Assembly: GCA_019925095.2 (NCBI GenBank)
Contig: CM034414.1
Coordinates: forward strand, 4,566,001 to 4,630,000
DNA length: 64,000 bases
From: Dendrolimus kikuchii
Taxonomy: Eukaryota; Arthropoda; Insecta; Lepidoptera; Lasiocampidae
Direction: 5' to 3'
A model generated the notes under the pieces. The model did no database searches, was not told the origin of the DNA, and saw only the letters and a list, made by a program, of their open reading frames with translations. Shown here in pieces: positions 10,646-22,179 of this stretch (position 1 is its first letter; the number at the start of each line of letters is the position of its first letter). The translations under genes were made by a program, and so were the position numbers.

Positions 10646-10858
10646 TGTCGAGTCTTTACCGCCATTTTATCGTAAGCAACATTTGGACCTAATTATATTT
10701 TTTGTTGGAAAAGGTATTTTAAACTATTATTTTGTTTTTTGAAACAAAAACTAAGGGTCTGAAAACAAAACAATAATTTAAAATTTATGTTTTGCAACAA
10801 AAAATATAGTTAGGTTCAATAATCGCTTACGACAAAATGGCGGTAAAAGCTCGATGTG
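10646..10858. repeat. Foldback element with ~100-bp arms
   Basis: The left arm (10646-10745) runs TTACCGCCATTTTATCGTAAGC onward; the right arm (about 10760-10858) is its diverged complement, with CTTACGACAAAATGGCGGTA. The spacer is about 15 nt. Likely a MITE or recent inverted duplication. Confidence 0.75.
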
Positions 10859-10859
10859 T

Positions 10860-11190
10860 CCGCATCCCTTTTTTTATGACACATGGGGAATGTCTTTTCT
10901 TGGGACACCATCTTCGGGCCTGGGGGGAAGGCTTTACACCGAGGGATGTGTGGGACTCTTGATCGGGATGGTCGGCCGTCAAACTACCCACTAAATCTAA
11001 CCTGCGCCCCTCTCCTTTGCGCTTTTATGGAGTGCCACAGGTACTAGACCATAGGTACTAAATCTGTGGCACCCCAACGCCTGGCTATCTCACTTAGGGT
11101 ACCCCCTCGGGCGGGTACCCTCTTCACCGAAGGGGGGGGGGGGAGTACGCGTCTCTATTGTGACCTACAGACAGAGCATATAAATTTCCT
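10860..11190. other. GC-rich block, unassigned
   Basis: Much more GC-rich than its surroundings, with a G run (11141-11153) and a GGGTACC/GGTACCC hairpin near 11098-11122. It adjoins a family A copy and may belong to a retroelement 3' region. No open frame with coding character is visible. Confidence 0.3.
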
Positions 11191-11450
11191 TTTTTTATTG
11201 CATGAGCTCAGCATACAGGCAGACGGCCCACCTGATGGAAAGCGGTTACCATCGCCTATAGACACTTGCAACACCTAAAGTGTTACTACAATGCTACAGC
11301 TCTTTAAAGGTCAAGTGCAACCTGGCCATCAGTGGTAGCCACCAGAGGGGCAAATAGCCTACCACCAGGCTCTGGGTTGTTTTTCCGCCTCTTACGGCCG
11401 CCCGGCCGCAGGAAATTGTAATATTTCTCCGTTCCTGCACGGATACGTCT
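11190..11450 (-). mobile_element. Family A interspersed repeat, copy 1
   Basis: On the minus strand the order is GCAGGAACGGAG, GCGGCCGGGCGGCC, AAAACAACCCAGAGCC, GCGATGGTAACCGCTTTCC and GGGCCGTCTGCCTG, then an A/T-rich tail. The family has five copies here and ends in a poly(A)-like tract, so it is retroposed. It could be a SINE or the 3' UTR of a LINE. Confidence 0.75.
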
Positions 11451-11811
11451 ACATCTGCGTGACACAGTCACTAACATTATCCCAGGTGTAGCAAGCACAT
11501 AAAATTAATATAGGGGGAGCAGGGGCATAACGGTGATGATGATATAAGGGTAAAGAAAAAAATTGAATTTCAAATACGCATTTAATATACCCATCCTCAA
11601 TATACATATTAAGTACATAACACCATGAATACATTGATAAATATCATAATGGAGCATCCACACCTGTATCATTTTAATCGATTCGTCGTTACATCGCACT
11701 AACTTGCTAGTTTCAAGAATTTACAAGATATAAGTATAAAGATACGGTAAGTTTTATCCATATATTGAAAAAAAATACCAAGATAACGATTAACTACTAA
11801 AATATAGTATT

Positions 11812-11990
11812 TTGTTAAGTTTTCGCGACTAGTTCAAACGTTGAACTTTTAATCATTTCAATTTATTTTTATTTCGACGTCTTGGCCAATATTCAGTAGC
11901 CTTCTGTGATCACGGCTACTGAAATGTGGTCGAAACGTCGAAATAAATATCAATAAAAAGCCACGTTTAAAAATTTAAAACGTACTTTTA
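11812..11990. repeat. Family B inverted-repeat element, copy 1 (short)
   Basis: A TTAAGTTTTCGCGACTAGT leader is followed by TTATTTTTATTTCGACGTC and its inverse CGAAACGTCGAAATAAATA. A GTGATCACGG core lies near 11908. Confidence 0.6.
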
Positions 11991-12087
11991 ACTAATAAAA
12001 GCTCAAAACCCTACATGGCTTTCAAATTTCTTTGATGATTTAGATATATATTAGAAATAATAATTGTACGCGCCATTTATTTCATTC

Positions 12088-12271
12088 CATGATCAAATTG
12101 ATCGTGTACTAGCGGAGGGTGATGTCAGGAGCCTTAAGAACAGACGAGTGTGCATGACAAGAGTTATGAATGTCAAAGAAGCAAGTGAGGTGTGTAAGAA
12201 TGGACCTAAATGGCGCTCTGTTGTTCGTGCCTACCCCGCAAGGGAAGTGGCGTGAAGTTATGTATGTATGT
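12088..12271 (+). mobile_element. 5'-truncated RTE-like LINE tail, copy 2
   Basis: Encodes the same terminal stretch (DQIDRVLAEGDVRSLKNRR, then MTRVMNVKEASEVCKN) as the copies at 9705 and 29870, but in plus orientation, and ends in TATG repeats. ATTTATTTCATTC at 12075-12087 and 12272-12284 is an exact 13-bp target duplication. Only about 184 bp long. Confidence 0.85.
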
Positions 12272-12577
12272 ATTTATTTCATTCGTTCGCTCCTTTTGTT
12301 CCGTAGTCAAAATCTCCCCCTCCTACCCGTTCTCTGTTCCAAAAAAGAGACGTTGCTAAACTCGCCCGCTACGCACTAATACGAACTAAACAGGTTCTAC
12401 TTTAAATAAGAGCTCAAAATTATTCCACCGCGCCGCGACGTGTATAACAAACACTTAATAATTATTAAATTATAAGACGTGAGAGTGTGATACTGGTGTC
12501 TGACTCATATAAGCTATCGAAGGATATACTGCATATTGTGCAAGGTGCGTAACCCTTTTATCTCATAACTAGCTTCT

Positions 12578-12895
12578 GCCCGCGACTTCCTCCGCGTGGA
12601 ATAGTTAAAAAAACCCTCCGCTCCGCTAATTGTTTTATTGTATGAATAATACCGGCAATATCATATTACATATAGATAATATATATATATATATAAATTA
12701 TCTATCTCTAATCATTTATAGATAATTAAAGGTTTTTAACTATCCCACGGGAACTTTTTAATTTTTCGGGATCAAAGTATCCTATATGTTGACCAGGGAT
12801 ATAAGCTACCACCATACAAAATTTCATTTAAATCGGTTCAGACTTTTCGGAGATTAGCCGGTACAAACAGACAGAGAAACAAAAAAAAAATTAAA
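12578..12895 (+). repeat. Family J interspersed repeat, copy 1
   Basis: Begins GCCCGCGACTTCCTCCGCG and ends near GGTACAAACAGACAGAG, with ATCCCACGGGAAC and AAATTTCATTTAAATCGG inside. This is a widely dispersed insect repeat type. An AT-rich hairpin-like tract (about 12640-12735) interrupts it. Confidence 0.6.
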
Positions 12896-13088
12896 AAATC
12901 TAAATTAGTTCTATTTCACTTCTTACATCCCCCTGACTCTCTTTTAAGCATTTTTTTTCATTGTACAGAAATTCGACCTCTACAGTTTTATTATATGTAT
13001 AGGTAACATTATCAAAAAGCAAAAATATGAAGACTGCTAACGCCATCTAACAGGCGGTTGTCTTTGTTAGTATTCTTTTTTTTAAACT

Positions 13089-13170
13089 TACTATTCATTC
13101 GCTTGTCTTAATTTCCACAGGTAGAAATTTGACATTACTTGTATGGAAATTGTGTCAAATTTTAACAGAT
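13089..13170. repeat. Family C small foldback element, copy 2
   Basis: ACTATTCATTCGCTTGTCTT followed by GAAATTTGACATTACTTG and GTGTCAAATTTTAAC. Confidence 0.55.
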
Positions 13171-13235
13171 AATAAGAAACCATTAATAGAAACCGACCGT
13201 GCAACAATCATAAAGATATTATTTTATTTTTTATT

Positions 13236-13557
13236 TAAGTTTATGGCTTGGCAGCTAGGCCTTTAAACCAGATCTTAGTTTACAATATAGTCTCTTCATT
13301 TTCATAAGCCTATGTGTAGCACAGCTGAACTGTACGTAATCAGCTAGTGCCATTCAACGGAGTTCTTGTGACAACTCAAAAGGCCACATTTGACTATACA
13401 GTTCACATTTCTCACAAAACACATAATTACTACTCAAAAACTATCAATATCCTACAACTATTGTTCATTTTAGAGTCATTTTACACATTTTCAGAACATA
13501 AAACTGCACAGCACAACATCTCCTTTCAGTTCCCGCCAAAAACTCCAATCATAAAGA
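13236..13557 (+). repeat. Family D repeat, copy 1
   Basis: Closely matches 24008-24245 (+) and 52975-53282 (-): GGAGTTCTTGTGACAACTC, TACAGTTCACATTTCTCAC, GCACAGCACAACATC and TTCCCGCCAAAAACTCC in order. The 78-codon open frame inside is shared with the 53-kb copy but broken by TAA in the 24-kb copy, so it is not treated as a gene. Confidence 0.75.
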
Positions 13558-13924
13558 TACAGCTCGTTTCATCCATAGATTAAAATTGCAAACATAAAAT
13601 ATGATTATCTTCACATGAGAGAACGAATCGAGCACATGATACAGATGTTGACGACGCCTAACATTAGCACACATGAAACAACACAATCGACAACTAGCAT
13701 TTTATCAACAACTAGGCTCATAGCTCAGGGAATAATATGGTTGATAATGAAATAATGTGAGGTAATTTTTCTTTTTAAATATGGCAGGATTAGAATTGGT
13801 TTTGCATATTATTCAAGTTTTTTTTTTTCAAACCAAAATCTTAACCAGACTAGTTATTTAGCCAATTTAAAAAAAGAGATTATAACCTATAAAATATTGG
13901 AATAAAAAAACTCGATTTCAAAAT

Positions 13925-14235
13925 AGTATTTATTATTTAATAAAACTAAGTTTTAACGATTTTAAGCGCGTTATATTACTTGATTTTTATTATTCCGAAG
14001 TTTCGGCCACTTTTCTGTAGCCGTGATCATGGAACACAAAGATATCAATTGTCAACGACTATTGTAAGTTATATTTAGTCCACCGCCAACTTGTTCGTAT
14101 TAATTATTTAGTTTGTTTACGATTATTATTTTACTCTATGGGAGCCTAATTTAATTTACCAGCGCTTCGCAACATGTTGTGGATTGAAGAGAAGAGACGC
14201 AAAAACTATTCTAATAAAGTTCTAATAATTTTATA
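13925..14235 (+). repeat. Family B element, copy 2
   Basis: AAAACTAAGTTTTAACG end, GATTTTTATTATTCCGAAG, CGTGATCATGGAACACAAAG and a distal CAACATGTTGTGGATTGAAG. The last stretch is found inverted in the full copy at 60372-60735. Confidence 0.65.
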
Positions 14236-14242
14236 TAATACT

Positions 14243-14410
14243 AGATGACCCGGCCACTCGTTGCTGTGGCTCAGTATTTTTTTTTATAAATTAAAAGTTG
14301 TAAGTAGTTGTTATGTAACTAATTTGGAACAAATCCAGCAAAATGAAAAAAAATCATCAAAATCTGTTGAGTAGTTTCGGAGCTTGTCGCGGTCAAACAA
14401 ATGGGTGGGA
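14243..14410 (+). repeat. Family J-like interspersed repeat, copy 2 (degenerate)
   Basis: ACTAGATGACCCGGCCACTC at the left and TCAAAATCTGTTGAGTAG then GGTCAAACAAATGGGTGG at the right resemble the ends of family J elements. Confidence 0.4.
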
Positions 14411-14935
14411 GGTAAAATAAAAATAGGAATTGTCAATCAAGTTGCTTTGAATTCTGGTGCACACTGAAAACCTTTAAAAAGTAGTTTTATAATATTTACT
14501 AATCGCGTAAAACTTTAAAAAATACTAATATTTATTATTGTTTTCGTTACCTTACCATGAGCCCTTATAGCGTCACGAATCACAAAACAATAACTTCAAC
14601 AAACGTATCTTCGCAGATTTTAATAACAAATTACCAAAATATACGCAAAATGTATTTATTTCACAAATTAAACGTGAATTTGGTAAAGTAAAAAACTCAA
14701 AGACTTCAAATCAAAGAATTAATTCTTATTTTTTTTAAAGAAAAACCATTGCAGTTTGCGATTTGCGCTAGCTCTTAGCTGCGAAGTCTAAGGTATACGT
14801 CTGTTGGAGTTAACTTATTACATATACAATAGTAATAGTTCTATAACAAATCTTGTATTTTAATTGTGGTTGTATACAATTCATATAAGCTATACGTATA
14901 TGGTCCAAAAAGCATATTTGGTTTAAAATAAAATG

Positions 14936-15215
14936 AAATTCCAGTCATAAATTTTTGGATAATTAATTTGAATTAAATTAAATTAATTAATTTATTAAAG
15001 TAGGATTGAAATTAAAATTAAATTCCAGTGATAAATTTTTAGATAATTAATTCGAATTAAATTAAATTAATTAATTTATTAAAGTAGGATTGAAATTAAA
15101 ACTAAATTCCAGTGATAAATTTTTAGATAATTAATTTGAATTAAATTAATTAATTTATAAAAGTAAGATTGAAATTAAAATGAAATTCTAGTTATAATTT
15201 TTTGGATAGTTAATT
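14936..15215. repeat. Tandem array, unit about 84 bp, about 3.4 copies
   Basis: Each unit contains AAATTCCAGTGATAAATTTT, an AATTAAATTAATTAATTTA run and AAAGTAGGATTGAAATT. Units start near 14938, 15022, 15107 and 15184; the last is partial and more diverged. Confidence 0.85.
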
Positions 15216-15369
15216 AGAATGTAAAATAAGAATGTAGTAAATGAGAAAATGTTCACACTTAAAAAGTTAAGAGTATTTTGTATAATTATTGAAACAATAA
15301 TATTAAGAATGACTATATTCAGTAAAATAAAACTTAATTCTAAAAAACCTCTTAGATCCTAAATTTCTA

Positions 15370-15640
15370 CTGTTAACCAGAGGGCGCCACAGGTTATCCT
15401 GTCGCTATGTCATATCAAAAGCTGTCCCCATTTATTTTTTTTAAGTTTTATAGGTGAATTCAGTTTAAATTGTATCTTATACTTTGTCAAATATAGGATA
15501 TTAATTTTAACAGCGCATGCCCATAAAGTTTTGTATTTTTCCTGGTAAAATGCCTCAGTAGTGAGATAATGTCGTACTTCAATGGTTACCGCCCAATGAC
15601 ATCTAGCGAACAAAGTCGAGTTTGTCATTCTTACTACATA
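15370..15640. repeat. Family M repeat, copy 1
   Basis: AGAGGGCG, CAGCGCATGCCCATAAAGTT, TTTTTCCTGGTAA and GGTTACCGCCCA are matched in order at 54430-54590. Confidence 0.55.
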
Positions 15641-16430
15641 TTACTTCTTCCCTGATAAAACTGGTGTTTGAGATTATAATCGGCAAAATTAAAAATGATA
15701 ATAGCTTTGTGATGTTTTGTATATTAAATAATACTTCTTAATTTCTTAGGATTATCGGCTTAACCGTCTTGATTTTGGTTTAATTTTTTTTAGAATACTG
15801 ATCTTAGGAATAGTAAATTATTTAAATAAGCTTTACATAAAATGACTGCAGTTGTTTTTGACTGTCTAAATATAAATGCATTGTTTTTGTTTTATTTCAG
15901 TAGATTTTCATTAATTTATTAAATATTTGCATTCTAGAATAAAAAAAGAGTTTAATACACTTAAACACTTTAAATTGATTAAATAATTGTACTAATTAAA
16001 GCTAAAATAATATCAATAAATGACATAAAAACATCATATTTGTCTAAACATGAGCAAGAAATTAAAATCAGATCTATATAATCAAAGATGCGCATTTCAA
16101 ATAATAATTAATCGATTTTAAATATAATATTTAAATCAAACAGCTTTGTTGGTAAATAAAGCAGAATAATACTAAAAGCTTTAGAAACAGTATTAAAATA
16201 GCTACAAAATTTATACTTCTGAACTATTCTGAAAGGGATGAGTATACAATCGTACATTTGTTATTTACATGGTAGTCTTTAGTTTAAAGCAAGACATATT
16301 ATCTTGGTCTTGGGTCTTACTTTAAAAATTGATCATGAGTAATGTATTTCTAATTTAATTGCATAATTAGAATTAAATTGTAAATTAGAATAATTTTTAC
16401 TTCTGACTCATCCAAAATAACACTTTTTCA
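15641..16430. other. AT-rich intergenic DNA
   Basis: No coding frame, no defined repeat boundary and no RNA gene seen. Confidence 0.5.
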
Positions 16431-16434
16431 CTTG

Positions 16435-17175
16435 CACTCATGTCAAGTTCTAGCAACGTTAACACAGCTTTACATTTGTGTAAGTGCACACAGTAGTGTA
16501 GAGTGAGTAAGGCTTGTGGCGCAGCGTGTCCCGCGCGTGGTATAACCCAGTTTATATTGGTTTTTGAAATGCGGCCTGACGCGCAGCGCGTCCCTTACGC
16601 GTCTCCTGCTTTCCGCACATCACCTGTGATTAGGGTTGCCAACCATACTTTATAATAACGTATCCTACTTTATTTTTGGTAAATATATTTTATACTTTTG
16701 CATAAAAATAAAGTATGTGAAAATACTCTATTTCCATTATTTACTCTGATGTGTAAAATGAAATACTTATATGAATAATTACTAAACTATTTCGATCCAG
16801 CTGTCACTGAAAGAGTTTATTCAGTAATGAATATAAAATGGCGAGAAGAAAGGAACAGGACATCAATAAATTCAATAAAAAAATGAATTGCTTGTTTATT
16901 TAAATTTGAATTGGGAATGAAAAGATAGCTTACAAAAAATTAAGGATAATGAAAAGTTGTCGGTGTTGGCTAGAAACACACAAAAATAGTGTCTCCGAGA
17001 GAAGAAATAAATAACATTTTGAAAGTTACTTTTTTTTCTTCTAAATACTTTATTATTTCCCTACTTAAAAAATGTTATTTTTCTCAAAAATACTTGGCAA
17101 CCCTACCTGTGGTACCGCTAGCAGCTGGCAATGACTCACACCAATGCAAATCTGAGCTTATGCCGCGAGGACTAT
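16435..17175 (+). mobile_element. Family X element, copy 1, interrupted by family E
   Basis: The left flank (TGTGGCGCAGCGTGTCCCGC, AAATGCGGCCTGACGCGCAG) is the inverse of the right flank of copy 2 at 29652-30763. The outer parts 16463-16490 and 17132-17165 form an imperfect inverted repeat around CAGCTTT / AAATCTGAGCTTA. With E removed, the element would be about 270 bp. Confidence 0.6.
16633..17103 (+). mobile_element. Family E MITE, copy 1 (mariner-like termini)
   Basis: Starts GGGTTGCCAACCATACTTTA and ends ACTTGGCAACCC: short terminal inverted repeats with TA on both sides (16631-16632, 17104-17105), as for Tc1/mariner-type insertion. 471 bp, no transposase frame, so non-autonomous. The class is inferred from the TA target. 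Confidence 0.75.
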
Positions 17176-19430
17176 ACTTTATTTGAATAAGAAGTACAGT
17201 TACTCGGCTTTCTTTTTATTACAGTTTGTAAAGTATTAGTTATTATTCTGAACCTTACTAAAGCAAAAATATAAAACGACACGTAAACATATTTAACATA
17301 ACCTAGGCGGAATTAAACTAATCGCTGTTAAAACTATGCCACACATCTACAGAATAATACAGTTTAAAATAAAATATAAATAAACACCATTTGAAATTGG
17401 TTTGTTGTTTATCTGTGAAATATATCTTGTTTATATAATCTTAATAAATAACTATATAGTTATTATTCTTAATTTAAAACGGACAATATTTAGCCAATTC
17501 TATATAGCGATAAGTATATTGAACAATACTAATAACTGTCAGATCATTGAAATCAATTCCTTCGTTCCATGTACAAAAAAAAAATGGAATACATTCAAAT
17601 ACAATTCTAGCAAACTCGCAATTTTCCATTTATTTTCATATTATATATAAACAGCTATATTTATTTTAATTGGCAGTGTAACTTTTTAATATCTGATTAC
17701 TTATTTTTCAAATTTCATTCATCAACAAGTAACTGGATTACATATGCGCACATTAGCAACGAATCAACTTTATTAAAACATTTTTGAAATATACTTCTGA
17801 TTGGGTAAAACCTTTAAGCTTCTATATAATTACTGAATACATAATATGTATAAAAATCATCTGCCGAGCCATCTGTATCTATAGTGTGACAAAGATTGGT
17901 TCAGTTGTTGAGGGTTACCAACTCTCAAAAATTGACACTACTTATATCACGTAATAAAATATGTCATAAATAAATAAAATACAAAACGTAACTTGTTCTT
18001 TGGTCTTTGGGGGATTTTATAGTAATTATTTGGGGGCATTTTATAATAGTTACTGCGATTTTAGGTGGTTTTACTTCAGCTTAAAGGGTTAATATTTTTG
18101 ATTTTTGGTAATTCTGCATGTCATTATCGTGAATGAGGTATACTTATATTAGTGTATTGTCCGTAATTGTAAAAATTGATGCAACGCACCAATGTTTTGG
18201 CAAATATTAACGACCGAAATAAGTCGACGTATACAATAAAAATGTTTCCCAATACTATAGATAAAGCTGGCATATTATTATTGTTCGAAAAGTTATTTCA
18301 AAAAGGTTTTTATAACAGTGTAAATTTTACAATAATAATTCTAAGATAATATAATTTAAAACACACGAGGTCTGTTACTCCTGATCATAGCTTAATATAA
18401 CATTTTTCGAATATCTTGAAATTCAACTGAGTTATTAATTAATTTGATTTTAATTGACATAGCTACGGTTATGTACATTGAACACATTAAAATCTTTAAT
18501 ATAGTGACTGAAGCGGCTTAACTCCTTCCACGGGCCAATATTTTTGGCCACAATCTGCCAGCTGCCATCAAAATTGCAGCGCCAAAACCAAGATGATTAT
18601 ACCGTCTCTTTTATTCTAATACAAATTCTATGTAATTAGAGGGAGAAAGCATCAGTTCAACGTTCGTTTCAATTATCTGTATTTAACCACAAATTTGTGG
18701 TACTTCCCAATGAGGCATGTGTGACAGTTCGGCATCAAATTTGTGGTGGTTCCGTCTTAGAGGTAGAACTACTTTGGCTTTTTTTATTCAGATAGAAAAG
18801 AAAAAGACGAGAATATTTAATTGATGTACAATAAGCATAATTCTTGTTTAAAAAAAATCAATATTCTACAACTAATTTTCATTTTACCAATATTGCATAT
18901 TGCTATATTTCAAAAACATAATTGCATGTACATGTTCTCAAAAGTTCTCACAATAATCTGTGTGGCCAGCGTTACACAGATAAGGCCTCGTGCGTTCTTA
19001 ATTATTAACAGGTACAATAAACATTTTGACTATAAACAGTTTCAGGTTATTACAAAAAGCACCTGAATACATTTCGAAAATTCTACTCAAAACAGCTATA
19101 TAGTAAAAAAGCTAAATACATTTTCTTTATATTAACCAACAGTTGGAAATGGCTTAGTTTACGTTATTTAATATCGCTGTTATTCCTAGCAATATTGCTG
19201 AATAAATAATTTGTGACAAATTGGGAAGGCTGGTATTAATCACTAATAAAAGTGTAAGGTATGTATAAATGTTGTATATCTTGCTATTTTTATGTAATGA
19301 TTGTATTATCCTAGAGAAACATTATAAATAACTAAACTATCAACCAGATAGTTAGAGGTCTTATATTACCAGTTGCCAAATTGTTAGTATTCATGATTTG
19401 GTATATGACAAGATTTTATTAAACTGTTTA
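17176..19430. other. AT-rich intergenic DNA
   Basis: No gene visible. A perfect 16-bp palindrome, ACCACAAATTTGTGGT, lies near 18686-18701, and 18850-18910 faintly recalls the middle of family D. Otherwise nothing recognised. Confidence 0.45.
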
Positions 19431-19886
19431 TGTACAATAGTCAGCATTTTACAAACAAACAACTGCAGCCTAAAGCTTAACAACAAATTTATATTCGTAT
19501 AATTTCAATAAGAAAATCAGTATCATACATGTACAGCGTTCGTTGGGTTTGGTATTTGTTACATTTTACTCTTCCCTCCTAAACTAAAACTGTATACACA
19601 CTACAGTTTTTTTGGGCACAGGGTCCAGAGTGGCTAAAGAATTTTTAATAAAGATCAGATTGGGAAAATAACATATCCATAGGTCGCTGGTTCAGATCCG
19701 GCTCGAAGGACCAAAAAAAAAACTGTAGTGTGTATACAGTTTTAGTTTAGGAGGGAAGGTTAAAGAAATACAAACCCAACAAGCGTTGTAATGACACTGA
19801 TTTTATTATTGAAAAAATACGAATATGAATGTGTTTTTAAGCATTAGGCCGCAGTTGTTTGTTTGTAAAATGCTGACTATTGTACA
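19431..19886. mobile_element. Long foldback element with a tRNA-like loop
   Basis: TGTACAATAGTCAGCATTTT at 19431-19450 is inverted at 19867-19886. The arms run about 185 bp each: the outer parts are diverged, while the inner parts (about 19571-19615 and 19711-19758) are almost perfect around ACTGTATACACACTACAG. The loop of about 95 nt is tRNA-like. TA dinucleotides sit in both termini and may be a target duplication. There is no coding frame. Confidence 0.85.
19622..19713 (+). pseudogene. Decayed tRNA-like sequence in the foldback loop
   Basis: GGTCC at 19622-19626 can pair with GGACC at 19708-19712. An A-box-like GAGTGGCTAAAG (19628-19639), a B-box GGTTCAGATCC (19689-19699) and a good T stem-loop GCTGG-TTCAGAT-CCGGC are present. 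The 92-nt length and A-box wording recall a class II (Ser/Leu-type) tRNA. The acceptor stem is only 5 bp and no clear anticodon stem is seen, so it is probably not functional. Confidence 0.55.
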
Positions 19887-20582
19887 TACTTTGTACACTT
19901 TATTTTAATTTATATTAAATACAATAGGAACATGCACGATAGTGACTTTAATTTAAAGTGTATTATTATCTATGATAGTTGCCATCTATACTCTGATTTT
20001 TAATTACCTGGACTAAAATGACAGCTGCGATTGACCTTTTTTTTATACTGTAAGTGTAGAGAAAAGTGTTGTAGTGATGTTTACTCATAAGTGAGTTGTT
20101 GATTCAACTCACTGCTGTGAGTTGAATCCTATAGAATAAAAAAGATATCATATTTTCCAAATTATTCGGTATTAATTGATTTTGCCTAAATACGATGAGG
20201 TTTGATTATATTCAAAGTTATATTGCTACGAATAACACGACCAAAAGAAAAATTTAACAATATCTGTCTTCCGTCTCGACGTGTTGTACTTCGTAACTTG
20301 ATATCGTTATACGTGACGTCTCGGATGTTAGGTGAGTTATTTCAACCTGTAAAAATTAAATGTTTTGTAATATTTAGATTGGTTTACCACACATTTGAAA
20401 ATCGTTTATTATTGTGACTTCTTTGTTTCATTTCACAAACTTTGCCAAAAATTTATTTATTTCATTTAAATTGATAAACTTTATAAAAAATTCCAAAGAA
20501 AGTAGTGATGTAGCACTGTCTTACTATAAACTAATGAATGACAAACTTGCTGCTACTTAAGAATCTAATACACAAATGTTAA
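19887..20582. repeat. AT-rich spacer containing a perfect 12-bp inverted repeat
   Basis: GATTCAACTCAC-TGCT-GTGAGTTGAATC at 20101-20128. Nothing else recognised in this stretch. Confidence 0.5.
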
Positions 20583-22075
20583 GTTGTGGGTGGGCGTAGT
20601 GAATAGGGGGGAGGTATACTTACCCCTACGACAACCCCTAAGGTCCGGAGGCTTTAAATTTTTTTTAGTTTATAAACGTAACCTCACTTATTTTTGTTGT
20701 AAAATTGTGCCACTTTTGATAATAACAAACCGTGATTTGAGTTTATGAATGTACTCACGAATTGTTTATGAATGTACTCATGAATTACATATAACCACTA
20801 GAACTTTTTGTAACACTAAAACTGTTTTTTAATGTAGAAATAAAGTTTCAAATTTAATTGACGCATAAATACACATTCATGCTAGACATATATAATCGAT
20901 TGATTAAAAAATGACAGTTTTTAGTGTCACTTTTGTTTTTAATGGCTTGGCTAACAAGGTGTGATTATAAAAATAAATTAATCGATATGTCATTAATACT
21001 TATCGATTTGTAATTAAGAAATTCGAAATCTTGTAGCTCAAGATTTAGAATTAATTAATATATTGTTTTATATAATTTTCGGAAATCGATATATTTCTAT
21101 GTAAAAAAAAAATATTTTTGTTTGCCGCCTTTATTGCCCCTTTTATTGCCGCCATTTTATTCCTTTTCTCTAGTAGTTGAGTGAATGTGCTTTCTTCTGT
21201 TAATTTTTGATTTTACGACGACTTGTGCTATATATATATCGTCGTTTATATAAATAATTTCGATTTACTATTTATTTTATACACAAACTGTCGGTTATGT
21301 TAGGTGATATTCAGACCAAAGCGCACGAGCCGAGCGAGCGAAGCGAGCGTGCCGCGGTAGCGGCCGGCGAGTGCCAGAACCGACTGGTAACCATTTACTA
21401 TTTATTTTATACACAAACAGTCGGTTATGTTAGGTGATATTTAGACCAAAGCGCACGAGCCGAGCGAGCGAAGCGAGCGTGCCGCGGCAGCGGCCGGCGA
21501 GTGCCAGAACCGACTGTAACCATTTACTATTTTTTTTGTACACACAGACAGTTAGGACGCCTTGAAAGTCTCATATGAAACATTTGTTTTATTTATCTAT
21601 TTAGTGGACGACTAGCAAGTTGGCTTTTAATATGACAATGAATCAATATATCAATGATATCAACTTTATTATTAAATACAGTTGAATTTTTTTAAAATAT
21701 TGGTTAAATATAAATTAATGCGATTACGTAAAAAAAAATATCGTCTTTATTGGTCGCCATTTTGAATGATTACTCTTGTAGTGTATATAAATGTGCTCTA
21801 TTGTGTTTTTTCTTCATTTTTATCCAATTAAGTTGGTTTTTGGGTTATTTTGGCTCTTTTTATGTTGATTACTGGCTTTTTTTTTAACTTTGAAAGGATT
21901 TTTCAATTTCGGACCTATAATAGAAATGCAACATTAGCGAAAAAATCAGTGAAAATAAGTGAGGTTATGTTTATTAAAAAAAAAAAAATTCAAGATCTCC
22001 GGACCTTAGGGGTTGTAGTAAAGGTAAGTATGCCTCCCCCCCTCCCCACTTCACCACCCCACTACTTAAAATTCC
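20583..22075. mobile_element. 1.5-kb inverted-repeat DNA element flanked by TTAA
   Basis: The first about 80 bp (GTTGTGGGTGGGCGTAGTG ... ACAACCCCTAAGGTCCGGAG) are inverted at the right end (about 21990-22075). TTAA flanks both sides, at 20579-20582 and 22076-22079. TTAA is the piggyBac target, but the termini are not the usual piggyBac ends, so the class is open. The inside is AT-rich apart from the 130-bp tandem duplication. No transposase frame, so non-autonomous. Confidence 0.7.
21264..21540. repeat. Tandem duplication, unit 129-130 bp
   Basis: Two nearly identical units begin TTTACTATTTATTTTATACA (21264 and 21394), and a third starts at 21523 and breaks off. Each full unit carries GCGCACGAGCCGAGCGAGCG, AAGCGAGCGTGCCGCGG and CGGCCGGCGAGTGCC, a GC-rich core in AT-rich DNA. 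Confidence 0.9.
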
Positions 22076-22179
22076 TGTATAAAGAAGCTATAGATTTACC
22101 TTGTTAGAATTTATTTAACGGGCTGCCTCCTAAATGGATTTCGGTATCTCGCTCACGCATTACCACATTTTATCCGATC

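Noticed and set aside
13347..13583. 78-codon frame shared with 52911-53177, at first a candidate conserved small protein
   Set aside because: It lies in repeat family D, starts with GTG in both copies and is broken by a stop in the third copy at 24 kb, so the similarity is of DNA repeats.
19622..19713. A functional tRNA gene
   Set aside because: The acceptor stem is only 5 bp, there is no convincing anticodon arm and it is embedded in a foldback loop. Kept as tRNA-like only.
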